Origin: an uncultured Halomonas sp.
GTDB taxonomy: Bacteria > Pseudomonadota > Gammaproteobacteria > Pseudomonadales > Halomonadaceae
DNA length: 59,534 nucleotides
Assembly: GCF_947493865.1 (NCBI RefSeq)
Contig: NZ_CANLTC010000021.1
Span: 1 to 59,534, forward strand
Direction: 5' to 3'
Part shown: in pieces, positions 22,694-33,640 of the stretch
How the letters are laid out: the number at the start of each line of letters is the position of its first letter
Numbering within the stretch: position 1 is the first letter of the stretch
Position numbers and translations under genes: made by a program
The notes under the pieces: generated by a model
The model's input: only the letters and a program-made list of their open reading frames with translations
Database searches by the model: none
Told to the model about the DNA's origin: nothing

Positions 22694-24676
22694 TTGAATG
22701 ACATGGCGAAGAACCTGATTCTGTGGTTGGTTATCGCAGCAGTTCTGCTGACGGTGTTCAACAACTTCAGTGTCGACACCGCACCGCAGTCGATGAACTA
22801 TTCCCAGTTCGTGCAGCAGGTGCAAAATGGGCAGGTCCGCTCGGTCACCATCGATGGCTACACGGTGATGGGTGAGCGCGAGGATGGCTCGCAGTTTCAG
22901 ACTATCCGGCCAGCCGCCCAAGACCCGAAGCTGATGGATGATCTGCTGGCCAATGACGTCAACGTGATTGGCAAGAAGCCGGAAGAGCAAAGTCTGTGGA
23001 CAAGACTTCTGATCGCCAGCTTCCCGATCCTGATCATTCTGGCCATTTTCCTGTTCTTCATGCGTCAGATGCAGGGTGGCGGTGCTGGCAAGGGCGGTCC
23101 GATGAGCTTCGGCAAGTCCAAGGCCAAGTTGCTGACTCAGGATCAGATCAAGACGACCTTTGCCGATGTCGCGGGATGTGACGAGGCCAAGGAAGAAGTC
23201 GAGGAACTGGTGGACTTCCTCAAGGACCCCAGCAAGTTTCAGCGGCTGGGCGGTCAGATACCACGAGGCGTTTTGATGGTAGGCCCTCCGGGTACCGGCA
23301 AGACCTTGTTGGCAAAAGCCATTTCTGGTGAAGCCAAGGTGCCGTTCTTCAGTATCTCAGGGTCGGACTTCGTTGAAATGTTCGTGGGTGTCGGTGCCTC
23401 GCGGGTGCGTGACATGTTCGAGCAGGCCAAGAAGCAGGCGCCTTGCATCATCTTCATCGACGAGATCGATGCCGTGGGGCGTCATCGTGGCTCCGGGATG
23501 GGGGGCGGTCATGACGAGCGGGAGCAGACCCTCAACCAGCTACTGGTCGAAATGGACGGCTTCGAGGCCAATGACGGCATCATCGTCGTCGCCGCGACCA
23601 ACCGTCCTGACGTGCTCGACCCGGCACTGCTGCGCCCTGGGCGCTTTGATCGCCAGGTCACCGTGGGGCTGCCCGATATCCGCGGTCGTGAACACATCTT
23701 GGGCGTGCACCTACGCAAGGTGCCCCTGGGTGAAGATGTCAAGCCTAGCGTGATCGCACGGGGCACGCCGGGCTTCTCTGGCGCGGATCTGGCCAACCTG
23801 GTCAACGAGGCTGCCTTGTTCGCGGCACGGCGCAACCGCCGCCTGGTGAACATGGAAGAACTCGAGCTTGCCAAGGACAAGATCATGATGGGCGCCGAGC
23901 GCAAGTCCATGGTCATGACCGAGAAGGAAAAGCTCAACACGGCCTATCACGAGTCAGGCCATGCCATCATTGGCCTGCTGATGCCGGAGCATGACCCTGT
24001 CTACAAGGTGACGATCATTCCTCGTGGTCGTGCGCTGGGGGTGACCATGTTCCTGCCCGAGGAAGACCGTTACAGTCTTTCTCGCCAGCAAATCCTCAGC
24101 CAGATCTGCTCGCTGTTCGGAGGCCGCATCGCCGAAGAAATGACGCTGGGTCCAAACGGTGTGACTACCGGTGCGTCCAACGACATCAAGCGTGCCACCG
24201 AGCTTGCCCACAGTATGGTGGCCAAGTGGGGTCTGTCTTCCGAGATGGGGCCGCTGATGTACGATGAGGACGAATCACATCAGTTCCTGGGTGGCCCGGG
24301 CGGTGCCAGCGGCAAGTTCAATTCGCCGGAGACCACGACCAAGCTCGACAAGGAAGTGCGGCGCATCATCGATGAGTGCTATGCCCAGGCCAAGCAGCTT
24401 CTTGAAGACAATCGGGACAAGCTGGACACGATGGCCGAGGCATTGATGCAGTATGAGACCATCGATGCGGAGCAGCTCAAGGACATCATCGAGGGCCGCA
24501 AGCCACGCCCGCCCAAGGATTGGAGCGACGATGATTCCGGCGGTGGCACTGCGGTTACAGGCGACCCTTCGCAGCGTCCCGGTGGAAGCGAGACTGGTTC
24601 AGATGGCGACGAGGATGAAGACAAGGGGCCCCGTCGACGCCCCTCCGATCCGCTGGGTGGCCCAGCTGGGCACTAG
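22694..24676 (+). CDS. ftsH: ATP-dependent zinc metalloprotease FtsH
   Basis: A membrane-anchored AAA+ protease of 660 aa that degrades sigma-32, LpxC and damaged membrane proteins. Two membrane segments (about 7-23 and 105-124) frame a small periplasmic domain. Walker A GPPGTGKT is at 197-204, the arginine-finger SRH region follows, and the zinc motif HESGH is near residue 420. TTG 22694 is chosen as start because GAGGG lies seven bases upstream; ATG 22703 is too far from it. The start MNDMAKN is the same as in Pseudomonas. The C-terminus is a long Gly/Asp/Pro-rich tail after about 600. A heat-shock promoter precedes it. Confidence 0.97.
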   Translation: MNDMAKNLILWLVIAAVLLTVFNNFSVDTAPQSMNYSQFVQQVQNGQVRSVTIDGYTVMGEREDGSQFQTIRPAAQDPKLMDDLLANDVNVIGKKPEEQSLWTRLLIASFPILIILAIFLFFMRQMQGGGAGKGGPMSFGKSKAKLLTQDQIKTTFADVAGCDEAKEEVEELVDFLKDPSKFQRLGGQIPRGVLMVGPPGTGKTLLAKAISGEAKVPFFSISGSDFVEMFVGVGASRVRDMFEQAKKQAPCIIFIDEIDAVGRHRGSGMGGGHDEREQTLNQLLVEMDGFEANDGIIVVAATNRPDVLDPALLRPGRFDRQVTVGLPDIRGREHILGVHLRKVPLGEDVKPSVIARGTPGFSGADLANLVNEAALFAARRNRRLVNMEELELAKDKIMMGAERKSMVMTEKEKLNTAYHESGHAIIGLLMPEHDPVYKVTIIPRGRALGVTMFLPEEDRYSLSRQQILSQICSLFGGRIAEEMTLGPNGVTTGASNDIKRATELAHSMVAKWGLSSEMGPLMYDEDESHQFLGGPGGASGKFNSPETTTKLDKEVRRIIDECYAQAKQLLEDNRDKLDTMAEALMQYETIDAEQLKDIIEGRKPRPPKDWSDDDSGGGTAVTGDPSQRPGGSETGSDGDEDEDKGPRRRPSDPLGGPAGH

Positions 24677-24696
24677 TAATCTGTTTGCCAACGAGT

Positions 24697-24733
24697 ACGG
24701 AAGGCGCCTCCAAAGGCGCCTTCCGTCTCTTTG
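24697..24733 (+). terminator. Terminator after ftsH
   Basis: A perfect 13-bp stem (ACGGAAGGCGCCT / AGGCGCCTTCCGT) with a four-base loop followed by CTCTTT. The T-tract is imperfect, so partial read-through into folP is likely. Confidence 0.75.
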
Positions 24734-24758
24734 ATATATCTTGTTCTGGAATCGTTAG

Positions 24759-25619
24759 ATGACATCAACCGCCGCTACTCTATTGCACTGCGGACGCCAT
24801 CGTCTCGATCTTTCCTATCCCAGGGTAATGGGCATTCTCAATGTCACCCCGGACTCGTTCTCCGATGGTGGTCGCTACGTCATGCGCGACGAGGCCTTGC
24901 GCCATGCGGAAACAATGCTGGCGGAAGGGGCTGCGATCATCGATGTGGGCGGCGAGTCCACCCGTCCGGGCGCTACACCGACAACACTCCAGCAGGAACT
25001 CGATCGAGTGATTCCGGTTGTCGAATTTCTGGTGCGAGAGCTGGACGCATTGGTATCGGTAGATACTAGCTCGCCTGAGGTGATGCGCGAAGCCGCCGAA
25101 AGTGGCGCTGGAATGATCAATGATGTACGCGCGCTACGTCGCCCCGGTGCCATCGAGACTGCTGCACGCTATGGCTTGCCGGTTTGCTTGATGCATATGC
25201 TGGGCGAGCCGGAAGACATGCAGCAGGCCCCGCATTACGATGAGCCTGTAGAGCAGGCGGTGCTGAGTTTTCTTGCGGAACGCGTGGCGATGTGTGAGGC
25301 CGGAGGAGTGCGTCGCGAGAGACTATTGTTGGACCCGGGCTTCGGCTTTGCCAAGACGGTCGAACATAATCTTCGTCTACTTAAGCGCCTATCGGTATTA
25401 GCTGAACTCGAGTTACCGTTGATGGTCGGCATGTCGCGCAAGAGTATGATAGGCAAGGTTCTTGGGCGAGCCGTCGAAGAGCGCTTGCATGGTGGGCTGG
25501 CTCTGTCGTCATTGGCAGTGGATCGTGGCGCGCGGATACTACGCGTGCATGATGTCGCCCCTCACGTAGATGCAATCAATATGACCTGGAGCGTGCTACA
25601 GGAAGGCACTGAGCTATGA
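24759..25619 (+). CDS. folP: Dihydropteroate synthase
   Basis: FolP, 286 aa, joins p-aminobenzoate to the pterin pyrophosphate in folate synthesis and is the sulfonamide target. The TIM-barrel signatures [15 protein letters not shown] (about 24-38) and [10 protein letters not shown] (about 65-74) are exact; [13 protein letters not shown] and [13 protein letters not shown] follow in order. No strong ribosome site is visible before ATG 24759. It overlaps glmM by four bases (ATGA), the arrangement found in E. coli and Pseudomonas. Confidence 0.97.
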   Translation: MTSTAATLLHCGRHRLDLSYPRVMGILNVTPDSFSDGGRYVMRDEALRHAETMLAEGAAIIDVGGESTRPGATPTTLQQELDRVIPVVEFLVRELDALVSVDTSSPEVMREAAESGAGMINDVRALRRPGAIETAARYGLPVCLMHMLGEPEDMQQAPHYDEPVEQAVLSFLAERVAMCEAGGVRRERLLLDPGFGFAKTVEHNLRLLKRLSVLAELELPLMVGMSRKSMIGKVLGRAVEERLHGGLALSSLAVDRGARILRVHDVAPHVDAINMTWSVLQEGTEL

Positions 25620-26962
25620 CGAGACGTTATTTTGGTACCGATGGTATCCGTGGAGCCGTTGGCGAATATCCCATCACCGCAGATTTCATGCTCAAATTGG
25701 GCTGGGCCATGGGGCGTGTTTTAAACAAGCAAGATGGTCGAGCTAAAGTGCTGATCGGCAAGGATACGCGCATCTCGGGCTATATGTTCGAGTCGGCTTT
25801 GGAGGCAGGTCTATCTGCAGCAGGTGTCGATGTCTCCTTGCTCGGGCCGATGCCGACGCCAGGAATTGCCTATCTGACGCGCACGCTGCGAGCCGATGCC
25901 GGCATCGTGATTTCGGCATCGCACAATGCGTTTCAGGACAATGGCATCAAGTTCTTCTCCGCCGATGGCACCAAGCTACCCGATGAAATAGAGGCGCGTA
26001 TCGAGGAGGAGATCGACAAGCCTCTTGAAACGGTAGCCGCCGATCGTCTGGGTAAGGCTTCGCGCATTGGTGACGCGGATGGTCGCTACATAGAGTTCTG
26101 CAAGTCTACCGTGCCGCATCGCATGACCCTTCGCGGCCTGAAGATCGTGTTGGACTGTGCTCACGGCGCAACCTATCACATCGCCCCGAGCGTCTTCCGC
26201 GAGCTGGGCGCCAAGGTTAGCCTGCTGGGTGTTGAGCCCGACGGTTTGAATATCAATCAGGGCGTGGGCTCTACCTATCCCGCCTCGCTGCGTGCGGCAG
26301 TCATCGAGCGCGGTGCCGATCTGGGTATCGCCTTCGATGGGGATGGCGATCGCGTGGTGCTGGTCGATGCGGACGGTCAGGAAATCGATGGCGACGACAT
26401 CATCTACATGATCGCCAAGGATCGCCACGATCGCGGTGAGCTGGAGGGCGGCGTCGTGGGCACCTTGATGAGTAACTTTGGCCTGGCTGCTGCCCTGGAA
26501 GCCTTGGATATTCCTTTCGAGCGCGCCAAGGTCGGCGATCGCTATGTAATGGAGCGTCTTGCAGCCAATGGCTGGCACCTCGGCGGAGAGTCCTCGGGGC
26601 ATATCGTCTGTGGTCATGTTCAGACCACCGGGGACGGTATCGTGTCGGCCTTGCAGGTGCTGGCAATCATGGTCAGCCAGAATTGCTCGCTTGCAGATCT
26701 CAAGGGGTACGAAAAAGCGCCTCAAGCCTTGATAAACGTACGTCTGACCCCGGGAACCGACAAACAGGCATTGCTTGAAAGTGACCGCTTGCGTGAAACG
26801 GTTTCCAGCGTCGAGGCAGAACTTGGCGACGAAGGCCGAGTCCTGTTGCGTCCCTCCGGTACAGAACCGCTGATTCGGGTGATGGTCGAAGGGCGGCCCC
26901 ATTTTGACGTCGTCGCTTTAGCACAGCGCATTGCGGCGGATGTTGAAACATTGATGGCGTAG
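25616..26962 (+). CDS. glmM: Phosphoglucosamine mutase
   Basis: GlmM, 448 aa, converts glucosamine-6-phosphate to glucosamine-1-phosphate for UDP-GlcNAc, peptidoglycan and LPS. The active-site phosphoserine is in [17 protein letters not shown] (about residue 103), the Mg-binding loop is [12 protein letters not shown] (about 243-254), the sugar-binding loop GGESSGH is near 327, and the phosphate loop is [11 protein letters not shown] near 415. All four domains are complete. It is translationally coupled to folP. Confidence 0.97.
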   Translation: MTRRYFGTDGIRGAVGEYPITADFMLKLGWAMGRVLNKQDGRAKVLIGKDTRISGYMFESALEAGLSAAGVDVSLLGPMPTPGIAYLTRTLRADAGIVISASHNAFQDNGIKFFSADGTKLPDEIEARIEEEIDKPLETVAADRLGKASRIGDADGRYIEFCKSTVPHRMTLRGLKIVLDCAHGATYHIAPSVFRELGAKVSLLGVEPDGLNINQGVGSTYPASLRAAVIERGADLGIAFDGDGDRVVLVDADGQEIDGDDIIYMIAKDRHDRGELEGGVVGTLMSNFGLAAALEALDIPFERAKVGDRYVMERLAANGWHLGGESSGHIVCGHVQTTGDGIVSALQVLAIMVSQNCSLADLKGYEKAPQALINVRLTPGTDKQALLESDRLRETVSSVEAELGDEGRVLLRPSGTEPLIRVMVEGRPHFDVVALAQRIAADVETLMA

Positions 26963-27053
26963 GAGGTCGATAGCGCCGTCGTCATAGGCATGCTGGTTGT
27001 CTTGGCCCGACGACTCCTATACCATTTTGCACCACTTCGAGAAAGGGGGCTTC

Positions 27054-27803
27054 ATGCGTGTGCCATTGATCGCCGGCAATTGGAAGATGAACGGTTCCTT
27101 GGCGCTGGTTGAGCAGTTTGGTCAAGCCTTTGGCAAGGCGGCACTATCGTCATCGATGGATGTTGCCATACTGCCGCCACTGCCCTATCTGGCTGCGGCG
27201 CAGACAGCGTTTGAGAAGACCCCGCTTCGGTTGGGTGCACAAACGGTGAACCCTGAGCTTTCTGGCGCTTATACCGGTGAGGTTAGTGCCAGCATGCTTG
27301 CAGAGTTTGGCGTGCATTATGTGCTGGTAGGGCATTCGGAGCGTCGTTCGCTTTACCACGAAGACGACAGCGCGGTTCTGGCACGCGCCCAGGCCGTTTT
27401 GAGCGAGGGGCTCACGCCAATTCTCTGTGTCGGCGAGACCCTTGCCGAACGGGATGAAGAGCGTACCGAAACGGTCGTGTTGAATCAGGTGAAAACGGTA
27501 TTCGATACGCTCGATGCCCAGCAGCGTCAACATGTGGTCATTGCCTATGAGCCTGTATGGGCCATTGGTACCGGAAGAACCGCTACCCCGGAGCAGGCGC
27601 AGGCAGTTCATGCGGCCATTCGTGACTGTCTCGCTGATTACGATGAGCAGATGGCCTCTACGCTACGTTTGCTTTATGGCGGTAGTATGAAACGTGAGAA
27701 TGCGGCTGAGTTGCTTGCTCAGCCAGATATCGATGGCGGCCTGATAGGCGGAGCCTCACTCAAGGTCGACGATTTTTTAGCCATTTGTCAGTCAGCAGGT
27801 TAA
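27054..27803 (+). CDS. tpiA: Triosephosphate isomerase
   Basis: TpiA, 249 aa, interconverts dihydroxyacetone phosphate and glyceraldehyde-3-phosphate. Catalytic residues are in place: Lys in GNWKMN (about 11), His in VLVGHSERR (about 94) and Glu in AYEPVWAIGTG (about 165); the loop-6 and phosphate-binding YGGSMKRENA segments are intact. ATG 27054 is preceded by AAAGGGGG; a longer frame starting at 26997 lacks conservation. secG follows after three bases. Confidence 0.97.
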   Translation: MRVPLIAGNWKMNGSLALVEQFGQAFGKAALSSSMDVAILPPLPYLAAAQTAFEKTPLRLGAQTVNPELSGAYTGEVSASMLAEFGVHYVLVGHSERRSLYHEDDSAVLARAQAVLSEGLTPILCVGETLAERDEERTETVVLNQVKTVFDTLDAQQRQHVVIAYEPVWAIGTGRTATPEQAQAVHAAIRDCLADYDEQMASTLRLLYGGSMKRENAAELLAQPDIDGGLIGGASLKVDDFLAICQSAG

Positions 27804-27806
27804 TAC

Positions 27807-28172
27807 ATGCAAGTTGTCATTCTCATCATTCATGTGGTTATTGCCATTGCGCTGGTCGCGCTCATTCTTTTGCAGCAAGGCAAAGGAGCCGAAGCAGGTG
27901 CATCCTTCGGTGGCGGGGCTTCTCAGACTGTTTTCGGTTCCCGGGGAAGCGGTAGTTTCCTGGCTAAATTGACGGGTGTGCTGGCCGCCGCATTCTTTGC
28001 CACCTCACTGACACTTGCCTATTTTGCCTCTCAAGCAGGAGAAGCCCCAGAGCAGGGCATTCCAGATGCTGAGTTGATCGAGCAGCGGAACGCGACACCT
28101 ACCCTTGACGAGGAGCCACAAAGCACGGATAATTCTGCGCCAGCGCTAGAGGTCGGTGGAGAGCAGCAATAA
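27807..28172 (+). CDS. secG: Preprotein translocase subunit SecG
   Basis: A small inner-membrane subunit (121 aa) of the SecYEG channel. Two transmembrane helices (about 3-22 and 52-72) flank the conserved cytoplasmic loop [31 protein letters not shown]. After residue 75 there is an acidic, Gln/Pro-rich tail of some 45 residues, common in this group. It lies three bases after tpiA and before tRNA-Leu(GAG), the usual gammaproteobacterial order. Confidence 0.96.
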   Translation: MQVVILIIHVVIAIALVALILLQQGKGAEAGASFGGGASQTVFGSRGSGSFLAKLTGVLAAAFFATSLTLAYFASQAGEAPEQGIPDAELIEQRNATPTLDEEPQSTDNSAPALEVGGEQQ

Positions 28173-28231
28173 CCGGTTGATATATCTGGCGTAGGTGAAC
28201 AGCGTTTCGCCTGGTTTGTTCATCCCCTGTT

Positions 28232-28318
28232 GCCGAAGTGGTGGAATTGGTAGACACGCTATCTTGAGGGGGTAGTGACCTTATGGTCGTGGGGGTTCAA
28301 GTCCCCCCTTCGGCACCA
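28232..28318 (+). tRNA. tRNA-Leu (GAG)
   Basis: An 87-nt class II tRNA: acceptor GCCGAAG/CTTCGGC, D-arm, anticodon loop TTGAGGG with anticodon GAG at 28266-28268, long variable arm, T-arm GGGGGTTCAAGTCCCCC and encoded ACCA. Closely resembles E. coli leuU, which is also found after secG. Confidence 0.97.
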
Positions 28319-28383
28319 ATGCTGTTGCCTGTATCGAGGATGAAAGCGTGATTGTCTTGTATCATCACGCGTGATGCGCTTCC

Positions 28384-28413
28384 TTGACCCAGCAGCAAGC
28401 AAGTTCTTATACT
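28384..28413 (+). promoter_or_regulatory. Sigma-70 promoter of the metY-rimP-nusA operon
   Basis: TTGACC - 18 bases - TATACT, ending 13 bases before the initiator tRNA. The predicted transcription start gives a very short tRNA 5' leader. Confidence 0.7.
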
Positions 28414-28426
28414 TGTTAGCTTATGA

Positions 28427-28503
<77 letters not shown>

Positions 28504-28517
28504 AGTTTCTATGCAAG

Positions 28518-28542
28518 GCCCCTTCCTCTGAAGGGGCTTTTT
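28518..28542 (+). terminator. Terminator between initiator tRNA and rimP
   Basis: GCCCCTTC-CTCT-GAAGGGGC followed by T5: a strong intrinsic terminator. rimP-nusA expression must come from read-through (NusA feedback is known at the E. coli site) or from a promoter in 28543-28642 that I cannot identify surely. Confidence 0.88.
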
Positions 28543-28642
28543 GTTAGCGGTTCTCTTTTTTGCAGCTAACATCAGTCAGCCACCTAGCTTTCCTCTTACT
28601 CCTGGTCAGGTGCCTGATGCAACTGTTATAGGAGTTTTGTTC

Positions 28643-29104
28643 GTGGCAATCAAGGACGTCGCACTTAAAGCGCTTATCGAGCCGGCAATAACGGCCATGG
28701 GCTTCGAGCTCTGGGGCGTTGAGCGTACTGCTCAAGGCAGACATTCATGCCTGGTGGTGTACATCGATAGCCCTGACGGCGTCACAGTTGACCATTGCGC
28801 AGAAGTCAGCCGTCAAGTGAGCGCGATTCTGGACGTCGAGGATCCGATCCCCGGCCAGTATCGACTGGAGGTGTCTTCTCCAGGCATGGATCGCCCACTT
28901 TTCACCCTCGAGCAGTTCGAGCGTTACAAAGGCAACAATGTCGCGTTACGCTTACGCGTGCCTTACGACGGCCGGCGCAAATTCAAGGGATTGCTGGCGG
29001 GTATCGAGGATGACGAGGTGCTGTTGCATCTCGAAGGCGAAGAGTACTGCTTTCCCATCGATGGGATCGAGCAGGCGCGGATTGTTCCGCAGTTCGATAC
29101 CTGA
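28643..29104 (+). CDS. rimP: Ribosome maturation factor RimP
   Basis: RimP, 153 aa, assists 30S subunit maturation. The N-terminal domain (IEPAITAMGFELWGVE, VYIDSPDGVTVDHCAEVSRQ) and the Sm-like C-terminal domain (LEVSSPGMDRPLF, RRKFKGLLAGIEDDEVLL) are complete. GTG 28643 is the start: AGGAG sits eight bases upstream and VAIKDVALKALIEP follows; an upstream open frame overlaps the terminator and is rejected. First protein gene of the operon, 27 bases before nusA. Confidence 0.95.
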   Translation: MAIKDVALKALIEPAITAMGFELWGVERTAQGRHSCLVVYIDSPDGVTVDHCAEVSRQVSAILDVEDPIPGQYRLEVSSPGMDRPLFTLEQFERYKGNNVALRLRVPYDGRRKFKGLLAGIEDDEVLLHLEGEEYCFPIDGIEQARIVPQFDT

Positions 29105-29131
29105 GGACTGGTTTTTTGGCGAGGCATTAGC

Positions 29132-30628
29132 ATGAGTAAAGAGATTCTGCTGGTCGTTGACGCAATCTCGAACGAGAAGGGCGTACCCCGCGACGTCATC
29201 TTCGAGGCAGTCGAAGCGGCACTGGCAAGCGCATCACGCAAGCGTTTCGAGGGCGAAGAGGCCAACGTTCGCGTCAAGATCGATCGTATGACCGGGGACT
29301 ACGAAACATTTCGCCGCTGGGTCGTCGTCGAGGATGACGAGTTCGAAACCCCGGATGCCGAGATCAAGCAGTCCTATGCGGAGCGGCGCGATCCGCCGTT
29401 GACGTTAGGGGACGTGGTCGAAGAGCGTATAGAAAATGCGGCCTTTGGCCGTATTGCCGCCCAGACCGCCAAACAGGTCATCGTACAGAAGGTGCGTGAA
29501 GCCGAGCGTGCGCAAGTCGTGCGCCAGTATGCCGAGCGTGAAGGCGAGCTGGTGGCGGGGATCGTCAAGAAGACCACCCGCGACGGGTTGATCATCGATC
29601 TGGGTGACAATGCAGAGGCCTTCTTGCCGCGTAGCGAGATGATTCCCGGCGAGCGCTATCGTATGAACGAGCGGGTGCGCGCACTATTATGGAAGGTCGA
29701 GCCGGAAGCCCGAGGCGCGCAGTTGATCCTCACTCGGACACGCCCAGATCTGATTATCGAACTGTTCAAGATCGAAGTGCCGGAAATTGCCGAGCAGCTC
29801 ATCGAAATCAAGGGCGCGGCGAGGGATCCCGGTTCCCGGGCCAAGATTGCGGTCAAGACAAACGATCGTCGCATCGATCCCGTGGGTGCTTGTGTGGGTA
29901 TGCGAGGTTCCAGGGTTCAGGCGGTTTCCAACGAACTGCAGAATGAACGTGTCGACATTATCCTGTGGGACGACAACCCCGCGCAGTTGGTCATCAACGC
30001 GATGGCGCCGGCGGAAGTGGCTTCCATTCTCGTCGATGAAGATGCGCATTCCATGGATGTCGCCGTGGGTGAGGATAACCTGGCCCAGGCAATCGGACGC
30101 AGTGGCCAGAACGTGCGTCTGGCCAGTGAGCTGACCGGTTGGGCGCTCAATGTGATGACGGAAGATGAAGCCGAGGGAAAACGCGAGCAGGAAGTCGATA
30201 GTCAGGTTGAGTATTTCATCAACCATCTCGAGATCGATGAAGAGCTGGCGCGCATATTGGTCGAAGAGGGGTTCACCTCCCTCGAAGAGCTGGCCTATGT
30301 GCCCCTTGAAGAAATGCTGGAAATCGAAGAATTCGATGAGGACCTGGTGGAAGAACTACGCTCGCGGGCCAAGGATGAGCTGCTGACTCTGGCGATTGCT
30401 TCCGAAGAGGTTCTCGATGGCGCTCAACCCGCCGACGACCTGCTGGAAATGGAAGGAATGGATCGCCACTTGGCCTTCATTCTAGCCAGCCGCGGTATCG
30501 TCACGATGGAAGATCTCGCCGAGCAGGCCATCGATGATCTCAAGGATATCGAGAGTATCGACGAAGAGCGCGCCGCGTCACTGATAATGACCGCCCGTGC
30601 GCCCTGGTTCGCAAGCGAAAGTAACTAG
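29132..30628 (+). CDS. nusA: Transcription termination/antitermination protein NusA
   Basis: NusA, 498 aa, binds RNA polymerase and modulates pausing, termination and antitermination. Domain order: N-terminal RNAP-binding domain (1-125), S1 (about 135-200, [32 protein letters not shown]), two KH domains (about 210-345; [15 protein letters not shown] and [18 protein letters not shown]) and two acidic helix-hairpin-helix repeats at the C-terminus (from about 360) that bind the RNAP alpha subunit. Length matches the E. coli type. Confidence 0.98.
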   Translation: MSKEILLVVDAISNEKGVPRDVIFEAVEAALASASRKRFEGEEANVRVKIDRMTGDYETFRRWVVVEDDEFETPDAEIKQSYAERRDPPLTLGDVVEERIENAAFGRIAAQTAKQVIVQKVREAERAQVVRQYAEREGELVAGIVKKTTRDGLIIDLGDNAEAFLPRSEMIPGERYRMNERVRALLWKVEPEARGAQLILTRTRPDLIIELFKIEVPEIAEQLIEIKGAARDPGSRAKIAVKTNDRRIDPVGACVGMRGSRVQAVSNELQNERVDIILWDDNPAQLVINAMAPAEVASILVDEDAHSMDVAVGEDNLAQAIGRSGQNVRLASELTGWALNVMTEDEAEGKREQEVDSQVEYFINHLEIDEELARILVEEGFTSLEELAYVPLEEMLEIEEFDEDLVEELRSRAKDELLTLAIASEEVLDGAQPADDLLEMEGMDRHLAFILASRGIVTMEDLAEQAIDDLKDIESIDEERAASLIMTARAPWFASESN

Positions 30629-30651
30629 GTCATGGGCTCAGGAGGGTCGTA

Positions 30652-33201
30652 ATGTCAGAAATGACAGTGAAGGATTTCGCAGTCAAGGTGGGTCGTGATA
30701 CGTCTCGCCTGCTGGAGCAAATGAAAGAAGCCGGTCTTCCCCATCAGGGCGAGAGCGATGCCGTGTCCGAAGAGGACAAGCAGCGTCTACTGGATCACTT
30801 GACCAAGAGTCACGGTGGTGGCCGAGGCGCCAAGAATCGTATCACGTTGACCCGTCAGACCAAGAGCCGCATTAGATCCGGCGAAGGGCGCGGCAAGACC
30901 ATTGAAGTACAGGTGCGCAAGAAGCGTACCTACGTCAAGCGTGCCGAGGAAGAGGTTGCCGAGCAGCCTGCCCAGCAGGAACAGGGGCCCCGCCAATTGG
31001 TCGGCGATATGGCGAATGCTACTCAAGCTCGCGCCGAGGCCGAGCAGGCAGAGCGTGCTCAAGCCGAAGCTGAACAGGCACAGAAGTCGCAAGCTGCGGC
31101 GCAAGAGCAAGCATCTGCCCCTCAGCCCGAGACTGCTGCAACGCCCGCTCAAGAGGAGACGGCGCCGGCGCCAGAAGCCAAGAAGCCTAGCAGGCCAGAG
31201 CTTCCTCAAAGTGACGAGCCGGTCGTCGAGGCGCCTCCCAAGGAGCCGCGTAGCGACAATCGCCGGGCACAGAAGAAAGCGCCGGCCAAGAAAGGCCGTG
31301 ACACCAGCCGTGATGAAGATCGTGAAGAACGCAGCGAGCGTCGTCGTGGTAGCGGCAAGAAAGTCAAACGTGCCGAGCGTCGCGGCAGCCGCCGCGGTGG
31401 TCGTGAAAGCGGCGGCAAGCACTCCTTCCAGAAGCCGACTCAGCCGATCGTGCGCGAGGTGGCAATTCCGGAATCGATCAGTGTCGCCGAGCTCGCTGAC
31501 AAGATGGCGATCAAGGCCAACGAAGTCATCAAGGCCATGTTCACCATGGGGGCTGCGGTCACCATCAACCAGACCATCGATCAGGACACCGCGGCGATCG
31601 TCGTCGAGGAGATGGGCCACACGCCCAAGCTGGTCAAGGACGATGCGCTGGAAACCGAAGTGCTCGAGGGCATCTCCTACGAAGGTGAGGAGATCACGCG
31701 CTCACCCGTGGTCACGGTCATGGGTCATGTCGACCATGGCAAGACATCGCTGCTTGATTTTATTCGGCGTACCAAGGTGGCGACCGGTGAGGCTGGCGGT
31801 ATTACCCAGCACATCGGTGCCTACCACGTCGGCAATCAGCAGGGCGGCGTCACTTTCCTGGATACGCCGGGCCACGCAGCCTTTACCGCCATGCGCGCAC
31901 GCGGTGCCCAGGCGACGGATGTGGTCATTCTGGTCGTGGCGGCGGACGATGGCGTGATGCCCCAAACCGTTGAGGCGATCGAGCACGCAAAGGCGGCCGA
32001 GGTACCCTTGGTTGTCGCGGTCAACAAGATCGACAAGCCGGGCGCCGATCCGGACCGGGTCAAGAACGAGTTGTCTCAACGCGGTGTCATCTCCGAAGAG
32101 TGGGGCGGTGATACCCAGTTCGTGCATGTCTCCGCCAAGACCGGAGAAAATATCGACTCGCTGCTCGAAGCCGTACAGCTTGTGTCCGAAGTTCTCGAGC
32201 TCAAGGCAGTACCGTCAGCGCCGGGCAAGGGTGTGGTCGTGGAATCGCGTCTCGATAAAGGTCGCGGCCCGGTAGCCACCGTGCTGGTCCAGAACGGGAC
32301 GCTGCGGCGTGGCGATATCGTGCTGGCCGGTTTGCATTATGGCCGTGTGCGGGCACTGACCAACGAGCTTGGTCAGCAGGTCGAGTCGGTCGGGCCGTCC
32401 ATGCCGGTGGAAATCCAGGGGCTGGATGGCACACCGGAAGCCGGTGAGGACTTCATGGTACTGGCGGACGACAAGAAGGCGCGGGAAATCGCCAACTTCC
32501 GCCAGGGCAAGTACCGCGAGGTGCGACTGGCGCGTCAGCAAAAGGCCAAGCTGGAGAACATGTTCAGCCAGATGGGTCAAGACGAAGTGGCCAAGGTCAA
32601 TATCGTGCTCAAGGCGGACGTGCAAGGCTCCCTGGAAGCCATTCGGGGTGCGCTTGAAGAGCTTTCTACCGACGAAGTCCAGGTAGCCGTTGTCTCCTCC
32701 GGTGTTGGCGGTATTACCGGCACCGATGCCAACCTGGCTCTGGCGAGTGATGCCATCGTCGTTGGTTTCAACGTGCGTGCCGATGCGGCCGCTCGGGAAA
32801 TCATCGAGCGCGAAGGGCTGGACCTGCGTTATTACAGCGTGATCTATCAGCTCATCGACGAGGTCAAGCAGGCCATGAGCGGCATGCTGGCCCCGGAGTG
32901 GCGCGAAGACATCGTGGGTATCGCCGAAGTGCGAGACATCTTCCGGGCGCCCAAGATTGGTGCTGTCGCGGGCTGTATGGTCGTCGAAGGCACCGTGCAC
33001 CGGCACAAGAAGATCCGCGTGCTGCGCGAAAACGTGGTCATCTACGAGGGTGAGCTTGAATCTCTGCGGCGTTTCAAGGATGACGTCAACGAGGTGCGCA
33101 ACGGCATGGAATGCGGCATCGGCGTCAAGAACTACAACGACGTTCAGGTCGGTGACAAGATCGAAGTATTCGATCAGGTGAAGGTCGAACGCACCCTCTG
33201 A
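30652..33201 (+). CDS. infB: Translation initiation factor IF-2
   Basis: IF-2, 849 aa, a GTPase that places initiator tRNA in the P site; its tRNA gene lies in the same operon. The N-terminal region (about 50-260) is low-complexity, Ala/Gln/Glu- then Arg/Lys-rich, and linked to the conserved N2 domain. The G domain has [12 protein letters not shown] (about 355), DTPGH and [10 protein letters not shown]. Domains II, III and the tRNA-binding C-domain follow intact. GGAGG lies seven bases before ATG 30652. Internal starts giving shorter IF-2 isoforms are possible but cannot be shown. Confidence 0.98.
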   Translation: MSEMTVKDFAVKVGRDTSRLLEQMKEAGLPHQGESDAVSEEDKQRLLDHLTKSHGGGRGAKNRITLTRQTKSRIRSGEGRGKTIEVQVRKKRTYVKRAEEEVAEQPAQQEQGPRQLVGDMANATQARAEAEQAERAQAEAEQAQKSQAAAQEQASAPQPETAATPAQEETAPAPEAKKPSRPELPQSDEPVVEAPPKEPRSDNRRAQKKAPAKKGRDTSRDEDREERSERRRGSGKKVKRAERRGSRRGGRESGGKHSFQKPTQPIVREVAIPESISVAELADKMAIKANEVIKAMFTMGAAVTINQTIDQDTAAIVVEEMGHTPKLVKDDALETEVLEGISYEGEEITRSPVVTVMGHVDHGKTSLLDFIRRTKVATGEAGGITQHIGAYHVGNQQGGVTFLDTPGHAAFTAMRARGAQATDVVILVVAADDGVMPQTVEAIEHAKAAEVPLVVAVNKIDKPGADPDRVKNELSQRGVISEEWGGDTQFVHVSAKTGENIDSLLEAVQLVSEVLELKAVPSAPGKGVVVESRLDKGRGPVATVLVQNGTLRRGDIVLAGLHYGRVRALTNELGQQVESVGPSMPVEIQGLDGTPEAGEDFMVLADDKKAREIANFRQGKYREVRLARQQKAKLENMFSQMGQDEVAKVNIVLKADVQGSLEAIRGALEELSTDEVQVAVVSSGVGGITGTDANLALASDAIVVGFNVRADAAAREIIEREGLDLRYYSVIYQLIDEVKQAMSGMLAPEWREDIVGIAEVRDIFRAPKIGAVAGCMVVEGTVHRHKKIRVLRENVVIYEGELESLRRFKDDVNEVRNGMECGIGVKNYNDVQVGDKIEVFDQVKVERTL

Positions 33202-33223
33202 GGCAAGAAAGGAGAGTAGTAGG

Positions 33224-33640
33224 ATGCGTGAGTTCAAGCGCACCGACCGGGTGGCCGATCAACTGCAGCAGGAGCTTGCAGTACTCATCCAGCGGGAGGT
33301 CAAGGATCCGCGGTTGGGTATGGTCACCGTCAGCGGTGTCGACGTCAGTCGCGACCTGGGCTATGCCGAAGTCTATATCACCCTGCTGGGAGACAATGAC
33401 CCGGAGCGAGTTCAGGAGAACCTTGCGGTACTCAAGCATGCCGCCGGGTTTTTGCGCAGCCAGATTGCCCGGCGCATCAAGCTGCGTCATGTTCCCGAAC
33501 TGCGCTTTCATTACGATGAAAGCGTCGTGCGGGGCCAAGAACTCTCTTTCTTGATCGATCAGGCCGTCGAGGCAGATCGCGCACATCACAGCGATGAGCG
33601 CGAGAATGGCGAATCCTCATCGGGAGAAGAGGAGCGCTGA
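33224..33640 (+). CDS. rbfA: Ribosome-binding factor A
   Basis: RbfA, 138 aa, a single KH-like domain protein needed for late 30S maturation and cold adaptation. Recognised by RTDRVADQLQQELAVLIQRE at the N-terminus, the VKDPRLGMVTVSGVDVS strand and the RIKLRHVPELRFHYDES segment. The C-terminus is a charged tail. Its TGA stop shares one base with the truB ATG. Confidence 0.96.
   Translation: MREFKRTDRVADQLQQELAVLIQREVKDPRLGMVTVSGVDVSRDLGYAEVYITLLGDNDPERVQENLAVLKHAAGFLRSQIARRIKLRHVPELRFHYDESVVRGQELSFLIDQAVEADRAHHSDERENGESSSGEEER

Noticed and set aside
28319..28383. Inverted repeat GCGTGAT/ATCACGC after tRNA-Leu as a terminator
   Set aside because: No T-tract follows, and the stem is short with a long loop; it may only help 3' processing of the tRNA.
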